Source: Bacteroidales bacterium UBA3653 (lineage in GTDB: Bacteria; Bacteroidota; Bacteroidia; Bacteroidales; Paludibacteraceae). Taken from it: a DNA stretch of 64,000 nt. Shown in pieces: positions 63,981 to 64,000 of the stretch. Numbering within the stretch: the stretch's first letter is position 1; each line of letters opens with the position of its first letter. The notes beneath the pieces are model-generated. The model was not told the origin of the DNA and ran no database searches. It saw nothing but the letters and a program-made list of their open reading frames with translations. The stretch is from contig DFKE01000009.1 of assembly GCA_002373505.1 (NCBI GenBank), forward strand, positions 20,324 to 84,323. Reading direction: 5' to 3'. A program made the translations under genes and the position numbers.

Positions 63981-64000
63981 AAGGCAGCGTATTCAGAGGT

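Larger units (their letters stand above)
54888..64000. mobile_element. Prophage/integrative element at tRNA-His
   Basis: Contains a tyrosine recombinase beside the broken tRNA, a tail protein, a tape measure protein and a spanin-like lipoprotein. The right limit is unclear: the second tRNA-His at 63209 may be the right junction of an 8.4-kb element, with a second related element beginning there, or may be carried inside a larger prophage that runs out of the window. Capsid, portal and terminase genes are not in this window. Confidence 0.65.

Overview
The window is a chromosomal segment of a member of the Bacteroidales (Bacteroidota), probably an uncultured gut-type lineage. The evidence is consistent: fourteen promoters of the form TTG-N20-TAnnTTTG, many lipoproteins and outer-membrane barrels, DUF5686, Omp28-type and DUF6029-type proteins, a type II DAHP synthase/chorismate mutase fusion, and a prophage with Bacteroidales-type tail genes. 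No rRNA, CRISPR array or IS transposase was seen.

Layout. 1-9.5 kb: the 3' part of one giant secreted protein with about 30 beta-sandwich repeats. 9.6-12.6 kb: a three-gene cluster for membrane glycolipid/flippase functions. 12.6-17.8 kb (minus): PorT-like barrel, DUF5686 protein, DAHP synthase-chorismate mutase, lipoprotein. 17.9-20.8 kb (plus): mnmE-yicC-gmk. 20.8-32.1 kb (minus): one long operon-like run read tlpA, DUF6029, two Omp28-like thioredoxin lipoproteins with a small secreted protein between them, dnaE, a nadD-folC fusion, prmA. 32.2-34.3 kb (minus): a ClpB lacking its N domain. 34.5-37.3 kb: PatB-type C-S lyase and two membrane proteins. 38.4-47.4 kb (plus): five tightly packed genes encoding a vWA protein, a membrane lipoprotein, a tubulin/FtsZ-like GTPase, a membrane-anchored papain-like protease with coiled coils, and a small lipoprotein. 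47.3-51.7 kb: a GH53 galactanase and two Fn3-like secreted proteins. 52-54.7 kb: nrdD-nrdG. 54.8 kb to the end: prophage DNA bounded or interrupted by two tRNA-His copies (integrase, tail protein, tape measure, spanin-like lipoprotein).

Three things stand out. First, short word-like tandem sequences lie between genes and also in frame inside conserved genes (nrdG, the DAHP synthase gene, folC, prmA, the DUF6029 gene); two of them share 22-26 identical bases between distant sites. Second, the vWA / tubulin-like / cysteine-protease operon looks like an uncharacterised trans-envelope machine. Third, an approximately 660-bp non-coding array repeats a GTC(T) motif about every 27 bp, with an 82-bp higher-order unit, next to the prophage tape measure gene. 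Also notable are the NadD-FolC fusion and the two tRNA-His copies with similarly spaced downstream arm-like sites.
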